From DATBSK01 sp964532485 (GTDB taxonomy: Bacteria > Actinomycetota > Acidimicrobiia > IMCC26256 > PALSA-555): a stretch of 63,856 bases of DNA. Both the position numbers and the translations under genes were made by a program. The stretch lies in contig CAZHKE010000014.1 of assembly GCA_964532485.1 (NCBI GenBank), forward strand, positions 1 to 63,856, written 5' to 3'. Position 1 is the first letter of the stretch. Each line of letters starts with the position of its first letter. The notes beneath the pieces are model-generated. The model saw only the letters and a program-made list of their open reading frames with translations, searched no databases and had not been told where the DNA came from. Shown here piece after piece: positions 42,889-50,206 of the stretch.

Positions 42889-44412
42889 TCAGTGCAGGAA
42901 GTGGCGTTCGCCGGTGAAGACCATGGCGACGCCGAGCTCGTCGGCCCGTTCGATGTTCGCATCGTCACGCATGGCCCCGCCGGGTTGGACGATGACCGCC
43001 ACGCCCGCATCGGCGGCGGCCTCGATGCCGTCGGGGAACGGGTAGAAGGCGTCGCTGGCGCCCGCGCCGCCATCGGCGCGCCCGGCGGCCTTCTTCGCCG
43101 CGATCTCGCCCGCCTCGACCCGGTTCTGCTGGCCGGCGCCGATCCCGACGGCCTGACCGTCCTTCACGAGGACGATCGCGTTCGACTTCACGTGCCCGCA
43201 CACGCGCCATGCAACCTCGGCGTCGAGCCACTCCGCATCGGTGGGCGAACGCTGCGTGACGACCTTCCACTCCTTGCGCGAGGCCGCGAAGTGGTGCGGC
43301 TCCTGCACGAGGAACCCACCGGAGATCTGCCGGAAGTCGAGCTCGACCGGCTCCGGCAGCGGGGCCTCGAGCAGCCGTGTGTTCTTGCGCTTGGCGACGA
43401 GCGCGTCGAGCGCGCCGCCCTCGTACGACGGAGCGATCACGACGTCGGCCTGCGGCCCCGCGACCATCCGCTCCACGGTGACCGCGTCGAGCGGACGGTT
43501 CACCGCGACGATCCCGCCGAACGCCGAACGCTCGTCGCACTCGAGCGCGCGCTGATATGCGCTGGCCAGGTCATCGGCGATGGCGACGCCGCACGGGTTG
43601 GCGTGCTTGATGATGGCGCACGCCGGACGGTCGGTGCCGTCGATCACGAGGTCGAAGGCCAGTCGCCATGCGGCGTCGGCGTCGTAGAGGTTGAGATAGC
43701 TGAGCGCGAGACCGCTGTGCTGGCGCACGCCGTCCCACCAGCTCGTCGTACCCGTGCGTCGATAGCGCGCGGCCCGCTGGTGCGGGTTCTCGCCGTACCG
43801 CAGCTGCTCCTCGGTGCGATCGAGCGACACGACGACGCGCTCGGGCAACACCTCGCCCGCCTGGAGCCAGCCGACGATCGCCGCGTCATAGGCCGCCGTG
43901 CGCGCGAACGCGAGGAGCGCGAGGTGCCGCCGCGTCGCGTCGGTGAGAGCCCCGTCGTTGGCTCGCAGCTCGGCGAGCACCTCGTCGTACTGGTCGGCCG
44001 CGGTCACGATCCCGACCCAGGCGTGGTTCTTCGCCGCAGCACGCGTCACCGCGGGACCGCCGATGTCGATGGTCTCGACGTCGGGTTGCTCTTCGAAGGG
44101 GTACAGGTTCGACACGACGAGGTCGAACGGTGCGATGTCGTGGGCCTCGAGGTCGGCGCGGTGCGACTCCTTGGCTCGGTCGGCGAGGATGCCGCCGTGC
44201 ACGTTCGGGTGCAGCGTGACGACGCGGTGCTCGAGCATCTCGGGCGTGCCGGTCACGTCGGCAACCGCAGTGACCGGCAGGCCGGCGTCGTCGATCGCGC
44301 TCGCCGTGCCGCCCGACGACACGAGCTCGAAGCCGAGATCATGCAGACCGCGGGCGAACTCGACGAGCCCGGTCTTGTCGTACACCGAGAGCAGCGCGCG
44401 CCGGGTCGTCAT
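42889..44412 (-). CDS. purH: AICAR transformylase/IMP cyclohydrolase
   Basis: 507-aa bifunctional enzyme for the last two steps of IMP synthesis. N-terminal cyclohydrolase: LLSVYDKTGLVEFARGLHDL, LVSSGGTASAI, DVTGTPEMLEHRVVTLHPNV and NLYPFE. C-terminal transformylase: LRYGENPHQRAA, IIKHANPCGVAIA with the Lys-His pair, CDERSAFGGIVAVNRPLD, QNRVEAG and SDAFYPFPDGIE. Complete. ATG 44412 overlaps the purN stop (ATGA), so the two are coupled. Confidence 0.97.
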   Translation of the reverse strand: MTTRRALLSVYDKTGLVEFARGLHDLGFELVSSGGTASAIDDAGLPVTAVADVTGTPEMLEHRVVTLHPNVHGGILADRAKESHRADLEAHDIAPFDLVVSNLYPFEEQPDVETIDIGGPAVTRAAAKNHAWVGIVTAADQYDEVLAELRANDGALTDATRRHLALLAFARTAAYDAAIVGWLQAGEVLPERVVVSLDRTEEQLRYGENPHQRAARYRRTGTTSWWDGVRQHSGLALSYLNLYDADAAWRLAFDLVIDGTDRPACAIIKHANPCGVAIADDLASAYQRALECDERSAFGGIVAVNRPLDAVTVERMVAGPQADVVIAPSYEGGALDALVAKRKNTRLLEAPLPEPVELDFRQISGGFLVQEPHHFAASRKEWKVVTQRSPTDAEWLDAEVAWRVCGHVKSNAIVLVKDGQAVGIGAGQQNRVEAGEIAAKKAAGRADGGAGASDAFYPFPDGIEAAADAGVAVIVQPGGAMRDDANIERADELGVAMVFTGERHFLH

Positions 44413-45041
44413 CGGCCGCCCTCCTCCGGTCGACCCTGCTGCGGCCTCCCGGCCGTCCGGCCAGGCGTCCGCTCCGTCTCGGTCTCCGTCTCCTCGAGCA
44501 GCTTGCGCACCACCTGTGGGTACATGCGACGCTCGACGTCCTTGATGCGCTCGTGCAGCGACTCCTCGCTGTCGTCGTCGAGCACCGCCACCGCCTCCTG
44601 CGCCAGGATCGGACCCTCGTCGACCTCGAGCGTCGCGAGGTGCACCGTGCACCCGGTGACCTTCACGCCGGCCTCCAGCGAGTCCCGCACCGCGTGCCAG
44701 CCCTTGAACGACGGGAGCAGCGCGGGATGGGTGTTCACCACGCTCTGCGGAAAGGCGTCGTGCATCTCCTGCGACAGGATCGTACCGAAGCCCGCCATGG
44801 CGACGAGGTCGACCTCGTGGCGCTTCAACGCGTCGACGACGCGGTGCGTGTACGCGCCTCGGTCGAACTCCGGACCGAACGACGTGCGCTCGACGACCTC
44901 CACCGGCACGTCCGCCTCCTCGGCGCGCTCGATCGCCGCGCACCGGCGGTCGACGACGACGACGGCGACCGGCAGGCCGTCATCGAGGAAGGCCTGCAGG
45001 ATCGTCCCGCTACCGCTCGCGAGCACGCCGAGTCGCCTCAC
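44409..45041 (-). CDS. purN: Phosphoribosylglycinamide formyltransferase
   Basis: 210-aa GAR transformylase using formyl-THF. Seen: VLASGSGTILQAFLDDG, the formyl-transfer segment MAGFGTILSQEMHDAF, VVNTHPALLPSFKGWHAV with catalytic Asn and His, GCTVHLATLEVDEGPILAQE with catalytic Asp. The last 20 residues are a polar low-complexity tail (ETETERTPGRTAGRPQQGRP). GTG 45041 has a TAACTT -10-like box on its strand. First gene of the purN-purH pair. Confidence 0.95.
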   Translation of the reverse strand: MRRLGVLASGSGTILQAFLDDGLPVAVVVVDRRCAAIERAEEADVPVEVVERTSFGPEFDRGAYTHRVVDALKRHEVDLVAMAGFGTILSQEMHDAFPQSVVNTHPALLPSFKGWHAVRDSLEAGVKVTGCTVHLATLEVDEGPILAQEAVAVLDDDSEESLHERIKDVERRMYPQVVRKLLEETETETERTPGRTAGRPQQGRPEEGGR

Positions 45042-45047
45042 GACCCG

Positions 45048-45053
45048 AAGTTA
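45048..45053 (-). promoter_or_regulatory. -10 hexamer TAACTT, leaderless-type
   Basis: On the minus strand TAACTT ends 6 nt before the GTG of purN at 45041. Confidence 0.45.
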
Positions 45054-45178
45054 CAGCGCGACGCAGCGGGCTCCGAGGCTCGTCGGCGCTTCCACGGATG
45101 CTTGCACCAGAGCGCGATCCGTGGTGGGCTGCCCCCGGCGCTCCGACGGCGCCCTCGCGGATTCGCTCGGAGGAGCTC

Positions 45179-45661
45179 ATGGATCTCAACAAGCTCACGA
45201 TGGGCGATCGCGTGATCGCCATCAGTGGGATCGTCTTGCTCATCTTCTCGTTCTTCGACTGGTTGGGCCTCGAGGCGTCCGGGCCGATCGAGGCATCGGC
45301 AACCGGCAATGCGTGGGACTTCACGCTCTGCCTGTTCGCGGTGCTGATCGGCATCGCCATGGTCGTGCTCGTCGCCGTCAAGGCGTTCGGCGCCGCCCTC
45401 CCCGACCTCGGCGGGAGCGCTTCGTGGGGCCTCATCCTGCTCGTCATGGGCGCGGTCGCGTTCTTGTTCGTGCTGATCAAGCTCATCGCGGGCCCGAACA
45501 TCCCGAGTGAGCTGGACGGGCTCCCCATCGACATCAGCAAGACGCGCGAGTTCGGCATCTTCGTCGGACTCGTCGCCAGCGCCGGCCTCGCCGTCGGCGG
45601 GTACCTGAAGCTCCAGGAAGACAAGGGCGCATCGCCGGCATCACCGCCGCCCGCCGCCTGA
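45179..45661 (+). CDS. Small membrane protein, first of a trio
   Basis: 160 aa with four hydrophobic segments, the first in VIAISGIVLLIFSFFDWLGL, others LCLFAVLIGIAMVVLVAVKA, WGLILLVMGAVAFLFVLIKL and FVGLVASAGLAVGGYLKL. ATG 45179 follows GGAGGAG. An 8-bp inverted repeat (CCACGGAT at 45092-45099, ATCCGTGG at 45117-45124) lies in the upstream spacer and could be an operator. The next gene shares the IFSFFD motif, so the two are paralogues. Confidence 0.75.
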   Translation: MDLNKLTMGDRVIAISGIVLLIFSFFDWLGLEASGPIEASATGNAWDFTLCLFAVLIGIAMVVLVAVKAFGAALPDLGGSASWGLILLVMGAVAFLFVLIKLIAGPNIPSELDGLPIDISKTREFGIFVGLVASAGLAVGGYLKLQEDKGASPASPPPAA

Positions 45662-45695
45662 CCCCGCAACCAGTCCCCGCACCAGGAGGTACGAC

Positions 45696-46109
45696 GTGAA
45701 ACGAAGTCCGACACCCGCCGAGATCGTGATCATGGCCTCGGGTGCGGTGGCGCTCATCTTCTCGTTCTTCGACTACTACCACTTCGACAGCTTCGGTGAT
45801 TCCGGCGGCTTCAGCGCCTGGAGCAGCGCGCTCTTCCCGCTCGCCACCTACATCGCCTTCATCGGCGTGATCATGGGCGTCGGTGTGGCGCTCAGGGTGT
45901 TCGCCGGCACGAAGATGCCCGACCAGATCGTGGGCTTCACGACCGTGCAGCTGCACCTCGTGCTCTCGGCGTTCGCGGTCCTGATCAGCATCGGGTTCCT
46001 CATCATCGACAACCCGGGCCTCGGCGTCGGCTTCTGGCTGATGTTCATCGCGAGCATCGGGCTGCTCGTCGGCTCGATTCTGGAGATGAAGCAGAAGCCG
46101 GCGTCGTAG
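45696..46109 (+). CDS. Small membrane protein, second of a trio
   Basis: 137 aa with four membrane segments; MASGAVALIFSFFDYYHFD matches the start of the preceding protein. Others are SALFPLATYIAFIGVIMGVG, LHLVLSAFAVLISIGFLII and FWLMFIASIGLLVGSILEM. AGGAGG precedes ATG 45696. It is 34 bp downstream of its paralogue. Function unknown. Confidence 0.75.
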   Translation: MKRSPTPAEIVIMASGAVALIFSFFDYYHFDSFGDSGGFSAWSSALFPLATYIAFIGVIMGVGVALRVFAGTKMPDQIVGFTTVQLHLVLSAFAVLISIGFLIIDNPGLGVGFWLMFIASIGLLVGSILEMKQKPAS

Positions 46110-46138
46110 ACCTCTCCGAGCGCTGATCGCTGCCGCGC

Positions 46139-46567
46139 GTGCCCAACGCCGCACTCTGCTGGATCGCGGCACTCGGCGGCGGCGTGCTCGCCGGCGGCGC
46201 GTTCCTCGACTCCGTGTCGGCGTCGGCGGGACGCGGCACGTTGGGTGTGTCGATCGATCAGAGCTACATCGACGGCGACGGCCCGATCGAGCTCGTCCTC
46301 GGCGTCGCGATCATCGCGATCGGCGCCTTGCTCGCGTTCGGCGTGTTGCCGCGCTGGACCGCGTGGGTGGCCGCGGGGCTCGGTCTGCTCGGCGCCGTGA
46401 TCGCGGTCGCCGACGTCATCGACGTGCAGAACAAGCTCGACGACGTCGAAGCCCTCGGCGGGTCGGGGAGCGTCGGCCCCGCGCTGTGGGTGTGCCTCAC
46501 CGGCGGCGTGATCGCGGCCGTCGGCGGCACGCTCGCTGCGATCTCGTCGAAGGAGCCGAGCCCATGA
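46139..46567 (+). CDS. Small membrane protein, third of a trio
   Basis: 142 aa from GTG 46139 with about four hydrophobic segments (CWIAALGGGVLAGGAFLDSV, IELVLGVAIIAIGALLAFGV, WVAAGLGLLGAVIAVADVID, WVCLTGGVIAAVGGTLAAIS). It lies 29 bp downstream of the second gene. Its TGA is inside the left arm of a 21-bp perfect palindrome. Function unknown. Confidence 0.68.
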   Translation: MPNAALCWIAALGGGVLAGGAFLDSVSASAGRGTLGVSIDQSYIDGDGPIELVLGVAIIAIGALLAFGVLPRWTAWVAAGLGLLGAVIAVADVIDVQNKLDDVEALGGSGSVGPALWVCLTGGVIAAVGGTLAAISSKEPSP

Positions 46568-46609
46568 TGCGTATCTCGAGGCCGCATAGCGGCCTCGAGA
46601 TACGCATCA
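46565..46609. terminator. Perfect 21-bp palindrome between convergent genes
   Basis: Arms 46565-46585 and 46589-46609 are perfectly complementary with a 3-nt loop (ATA). It sits between convergent genes and could stop transcription in both directions, although neither side has a T-run. It is unrelated to the 45-bp family. Confidence 0.6.
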
Positions 46610-46618
46610 ACGGGGGGA

Positions 46619-46948
46619 CTACAGGTTGCTGATCCCGTAGCCCAAGAACGCGAACGCCGGTCCCGCGATCAGCAGCGCGATGCCGACCCAGCCGAGCACG
46701 ATGCCCGCGATCGCGAGGCCGCGCCCCTTCTGGGTGCCGTTCGAGTCCTGGATCCTGCCGAGCGCCACGTTGCCGAAGATGACCGCGAGGATCGCGGTGA
46801 CCACCCCACAGAACAGGATGCCGAGCACGAGCGACGCGACCGCCATGCCGTTCGTGCGCTGGTACGTCGGCGGCGGCGGCGCCGACCAGGCACCGGGCGG
46901 TGGCGGTGGAGCGTCCGGGGGCGGAGCAGGGGGCGGAGCGGCGGTCAC
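46619..46948 (-). CDS. DUF4190-like membrane protein
   Basis: 109 aa. Pro-rich N-terminal 30 residues (PPPDAPPPPPGAWSAPPPPT), then the DUF4190 pattern: NGMAVASLVLGILFCGVVTA, AVIFGNVALGRIQ and GLAIAGIVLGWVGIALLIAG, i.e. two membrane segments joined by a small loop. Such proteins are common in actinobacterial envelopes without an assigned role. It is 24 bp upstream of... sucD's stop lies beyond its start on the same strand, so it is not obviously part of the sucCD transcript. Confidence 0.75.
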   Translation of the reverse strand: MTAAPPPAPPPDAPPPPPGAWSAPPPPTYQRTNGMAVASLVLGILFCGVVTAILAVIFGNVALGRIQDSNGTQKGRGLAIAGIVLGWVGIALLIAGPAFAFLGYGISNL

Positions 46949-46972
46949 GGCGTCAGCCTAGGCCGTCGCTGA

Positions 46973-47851
46973 TCAGAGCTTGTCGACGACGCCGACCATG
47001 ATCTCGCCCGCCTCGGTGGGGTTGAGCCCGATCCGAGCGCCGGCGTCCTCGAGCGCGTCCATCTTCGCCGAGGCGGTGCCCTTGCCGCCCGACACGATCG
47101 CGCCCGCATGGCCCATCTTCTTCCCCGGAGGTGCGGTGACCCCGGCGATGTAGGCGACGACGGGCTTCGTCATCTCGGCCTTGATGTAGTCGGCGGCCTC
47201 CTCCTCGGCCGAGCCGCCGATCTCACCGATCATCATCACCGCCGACGTGGCCGGGTCGGCCTCGAAGGCCGCGAGGCAGTCGATGAAGCTCGTGCCCGGC
47301 ACCGGGTCACCGCCGATGCCGACGCAGGTGGTGACGCCGATGTCGTTCTGCTGGAGCTCGTAGAGCGCCTGGTAGGTGAGCGTCCCGGAGCGGCTCACGA
47401 TCCCGACGGGACCACCGTCCTTGGCGATGTGCCCGGCGGTGATGCCGATGTTGGCGCGCCCGGGGCTGATGATCCCGGGGCAGTTCGGGCCGAGCAGGCG
47501 CACGTCGGGGTGGTCACGGCGCAGCTTGTTGAAGAACCACGCCTCGTCGTGCGCGGGCACACCTTCGGTGATGACGACGACGAACTCGATGCCGCCCTCG
47601 GCCGCCTCCATCACCGCGTCCTTCACACCCGGCGCGGGGATGAACACGCACGACGCGGTGGCGCCGGTCGCGGCGACGGCGTCCTTCACCGACGCGAAGA
47701 TCGGGATGCCCTCGACGTCGGTGCCGGCCTTCTTCGGGTTCGTGCCCGCGACGACCTGCGTGCCGTAGCTGCGGTTGAGCAGGCCGTAGAAGCGACCCTG
47801 GGAGCCGGTGAGACCCTGGTAGACGACCTTGGTCGTCTCGTCGACGAAGAT
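46973..47851 (-). CDS. sucD: Succinyl-CoA ligase, alpha subunit (5' end at gap)
   Basis: 293 codons; only the first two or so residues are lost to the gap, since the frame begins IFVDETTKVVYQGLTGSQGRF-like sequence (quoted in part) that is the normal N-terminus. Seen: CoA-binding GTNPKKAGTDVEGIPIF, VFIPAPGVKDAVMEAA, GPNCPGIISPG and the phosphohistidine segment GHAGAIVSGGKGTASAKMDA with its His. Forms the succinyl-CoA synthetase with sucC. Confidence 0.95.
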   Translation of the reverse strand: MFVDETTKVVYQGLTGSQGRFYGLLNRSYGTQVVAGTNPKKAGTDVEGIPIFASVKDAVAATGATASCVFIPAPGVKDAVMEAAEGGIEFVVVITEGVPAHDEAWFFNKLRRDHPDVRLLGPNCPGIISPGRANIGITAGHIAKDGGPVGIVSRSGTLTYQALYELQQNDIGVTTCVGIGGDPVPGTSFIDCLAAFEADPATSAVMMIGEIGGSAEEEAADYIKAEMTKPVVAYIAGVTAPPGKKMGHAGAIVSGGKGTASAKMDALEDAGARIGLNPTEAGEIMVGVVDKL

Positions 47852-47951
47852 NNNNNNNNNNNNNNNNNNNNNNNNNNNNNNNNNNNNNNNNNNNNNNNNN
47901 NNNNNNNNNNNNNNNNNNNNNNNNNNNNNNNNNNNNNNNNNNNNNNNNNNN
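47852..47951. other. Scaffold gap, 100 N
   Basis: Exactly 100 unknown bases between sucC and sucD. Because sucC ends within 4 bases of it and sucD lacks only its start, the true gap is probably short. Confidence 1.
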
Positions 47952-47952
47952 A

Positions 47953-49107
47953 CTACCGGCCTCCGCGCGCTTGCGCGATCTCGACGACCCTGCGGGCCGC
48001 GTGGACCATCGTGGGTTGCAGCTGGAGCAGGTCGGACAGGTGCGGCTCGAGGATGCTGCGTCCCTCGTCGGCGTTGGTGCCGTCGAGGCGGATGACGATC
48101 GGCGCCTCGATGTCGACGCGCTCCAGCGCGGCCACGATTCCGTTCGCCACCTCTTCACCCTTCGTGATCCCCCCGAAGATGTTGATGAAGATCGCCTTCA
48201 CGTCGGGGTCGTTGGTGATGACCTCGAGTGCACCCGACATCACGTCGGCGTTGGCGCCACCGCCGATGTCGAGGAAGTTGGCGGGCCGGCCGCCGACCTG
48301 GCTCACGATGTCGACGGTGCTCATGGCGAGACCGGCACCGTTGGCGATGATGCCGACATACCCGTCGAGCCCGACGTACTGGAGACCCTTGCCGTGCGCG
48401 GCGCGCTCGCGTGCGTCGCGGACCTGCGTCGCGTCGTACCCCTCGTACTCGGGGTGACGGAACACCGAGCTGTCGTCGAGGCTGACCTTGGCGTCGAGTG
48501 CGTGCACGCGCCCGTCTGGCGTGAGGATCAGCGGGTTGATCTCGACGAGGTCGGCGTCGGCCTCCACGTAGCAGCGGTACAGCTTGGTCAGGATGTCGAC
48601 GGTCCCGTCGGTCGCCGCCCGGTCGAGACCAGCCGCGGCGACCCACTCCTTGCACCGGGTCTCGGTGAGGCCGTCGACGGGGTCGATGTGGATCCTGGCG
48701 ATGGCGTCGGGGTTGTGCTCCGCGACCTGCTCGATCTCGACACCGCCCTCGGCCGACAGCATCCCGAGGTGCAGCTTGGCGGACCGGTCGAGCGTGAACG
48801 ACGCGTAGTACTCGCTCGCGATGTCGCTCGCCTTCTCGATCCACACCAACGCGACGACGTGGCCCTTGATGTCCATGCCGAGGATGCTCGTCGCGTGCTC
48901 GCGGCACTCGTCGGCGTTCGCGGCGAGCTTGATGCCGCCGGCCTTTCCGCGCCCGCCGACCTGCACCTGGGCCTTGACGACGACCGGGTACCCGATGCGG
49001 TCTGCGGCGGCGACGGCCGCGTCGACCGACTCCACCGCCTCACCCGGCGACACCGGGATGTCGTACTCGGCGAAGAGCTGCTTGCCCTGGTACTCGAAAA
49101 GATCCAA
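47953..49107 (-). CDS. sucC: Succinyl-CoA ligase, beta subunit
   Basis: 384 aa. ATP-grasp subunit. Seen: MDLFEYQGKQLFAEYDIPVS, VVVKAQVQVGGRGKAGGIKL, VEINPLILTPDGRVHALDAK, DGYVGIIANGAGLAMSTVD, GGRPANFLDIGGGA and IFINIFGGITKGEEVANGIV. The start is the TTG at 49107: it gives the universal N-terminus and has GGAG 8 nt upstream; the ATG 24 bases earlier would add a non-homologous leader. A family B hairpin lies in the 102 bp upstream. Confidence 0.96.
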   Translation of the reverse strand: MDLFEYQGKQLFAEYDIPVSPGEAVESVDAAVAAADRIGYPVVVKAQVQVGGRGKAGGIKLAANADECREHATSILGMDIKGHVVALVWIEKASDIASEYYASFTLDRSAKLHLGMLSAEGGVEIEQVAEHNPDAIARIHIDPVDGLTETRCKEWVAAAGLDRAATDGTVDILTKLYRCYVEADADLVEINPLILTPDGRVHALDAKVSLDDSSVFRHPEYEGYDATQVRDARERAAHGKGLQYVGLDGYVGIIANGAGLAMSTVDIVSQVGGRPANFLDIGGGANADVMSGALEVITNDPDVKAIFINIFGGITKGEEVANGIVAALERVDIEAPIVIRLDGTNADEGRSILEPHLSDLLQLQPTMVHAARRVVEIAQARGGR

Positions 49108-49111
49108 TTCT

Positions 49112-49200
49112 CCGCTCCTGGTGCTTCGCACCGGGCCGCTCGGGCCCCGCTCTCTGCGCCGCAGGGTACCTGCGGCGCGGACGTTCGCTCTGGTCGTTCC
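49112..49200. repeat. GC-rich hairpin element, family B copy 4
   Basis: Contains CCGGGCCGCTCGGGCCCCG and the hairpin CGCCGCAGG-GTA-CCTGCGGCG (9-bp perfect arms), then CGGACGTTCGCTC. It lies between the B12-binding gene and sucC. Confidence 0.65.
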
Positions 49201-49209
49201 GCTCTCGGG

Positions 49210-49626
49210 TCAGCGCGTGAGGGTCGCGTCGCGTTCGTCGAGCGTCGACTCGAGCCAGTCGGTGATGTCGGCCAGTGGCGCGCCCGGCGTGAACACCGCA
49301 GCGACACCGGCGTCGCGCAAGCGCTCGGCGTCGTCGTCGGGGATGATGCCCCCGCCGAACACGACGACGTCGGCCCGGCCACGGTCGGCGAGCTCGGTCA
49401 CGACCCTCTGGAAGAGCGTGAGGTGCGCACCCGACAGGATGGAGAGGCCGACGGCGTCGGCGTCCTCCTGGAGCGCGGTCTCGGCGATCTGCTCCGGCGT
49501 CTGGAAGAGCCCGGTGTAGATCACCTCGAACCCAGCGTCGCGCAACGCCCGCGCGACGACCTTTGCGCCGCGGTCGTGACCGTCGAGACCAGCCTTGGCG
49601 ATCACGACGCGGTAGTGACGGCGCAC
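49210..49626 (-). CDS. Stand-alone cobalamin-binding domain (MCM-type)
   Basis: 138 aa from GTG 49626, equal to the C-terminal B12 domain of methylmalonyl-CoA mutase-type enzymes. Seen: VVIAKAGLDGHDRGAKVVAR with the DxHxxG lower-ligand His, GFEVIYTGLFQTPEQIAETA, VGLSILSGAHLTLFQRVV and VVVFGGGIIPDDDAERLRDA. It needs a separate catalytic subunit, which is not in this window. Position upstream of sucCD suits propionyl-CoA to succinyl-CoA metabolism, but other acyl-CoA mutases are possible. Confidence 0.9.
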   Translation of the reverse strand: MRRHYRVVIAKAGLDGHDRGAKVVARALRDAGFEVIYTGLFQTPEQIAETALQEDADAVGLSILSGAHLTLFQRVVTELADRGRADVVVFGGGIIPDDDAERLRDAGVAAVFTPGAPLADITDWLESTLDERDATLTR

Positions 49627-49660
49627 GGGAACGGATAGTAGGGCCGACCGCCCGCCTGCT

Positions 49661-49699
49661 CCCGACTCCGGCGCCCGACTCCGGCGCCCGACTCCGGGC
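49661..49699. repeat. 13-bp tandem repeat, three units
   Basis: CCCGACTCCGGCG at 49661-49673 and 49674-49686, and a third copy CCCGACTCCGGGC at 49687-49699. It fills part of the divergent spacer upstream of the gene at 49721. Confidence 0.85.
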
Positions 49700-49720
49700 C
49701 TGCCGCCGACCTCCGCGAGA

Positions 49721-50206
49721 ATGCGGGCTGTGCCGGCTTCGCCCGCGGATCGTCGGGTCCTCGTCTTCGCCGGTCTCCTCGTGGCCCTCGCGGGGATCGC
49801 CATCGGCCTGCTCCTCTTCTTCGCGACCGGCGGCACGCAGGACACGCCGTCGTCGGACGACCCGCTGTTCCTCGGGATCCATCGGGAGCTCGTGAAGAGG
49901 ATCGACGACGGCGGGCCCCTGTACTTCGCGAGCCCGTTCGGCGAGAACGGCTTCTGGCTCGACATCGAGGACGGCCGGCTGGTGGCGCTCGACATCGTGA
50001 AGCCGGGGACGATCGACTGCATCGTGAAGTGGCGCGACCCGCGCAAGGCGTACGTCGACTGCGACGACAACGATCTGCAGAGCGGTGATCTCGACCGGTT
50101 CGAAGTCACCACCGGCAGCCTCCAGAAGGGGGCGCCGAAGAACGCGGTGTACGTGAACCTGCGAGTCAGCGATCCCGCGCCGGTGCAGTCGGGTGGTGGG
50201 GGCTAA
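49721..50206 (+). CDS. Membrane-anchored protein of unknown function
   Basis: 161 aa. One N-terminal membrane segment (RRVLVFAGLLVALAGIAIGL, LLFF) followed by an extracytoplasmic beta-type domain (PLFLGIHRELVKRIDDGGPL, YFASPFGENGFWLDIEDGRL, IDCIVKWRDPRKAYVDC). The latter resembles the ubiquinol-cytochrome c reductase iron-sulfur-like 'PetA' style export proteins only in topology; no cofactor motif is present. Two Cys (CIVKW and VDCDD) could form a disulfide. Its stop overlaps the convergent pcrA by 4 bp. Confidence 0.65.
   Translation: MRAVPASPADRRVLVFAGLLVALAGIAIGLLLFFATGGTQDTPSSDDPLFLGIHRELVKRIDDGGPLYFASPFGENGFWLDIEDGRLVALDIVKPGTIDCIVKWRDPRKAYVDCDDNDLQSGDLDRFEVTTGSLQKGAPKNAVYVNLRVSDPAPVQSGGGG

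Noticed and set aside
42892..45510. 872-codon plus-strand frame
   Set aside because: It runs antisense to purH and purN and has the Arg/Glu/His-rich composition of antisense frames in GC-rich DNA.
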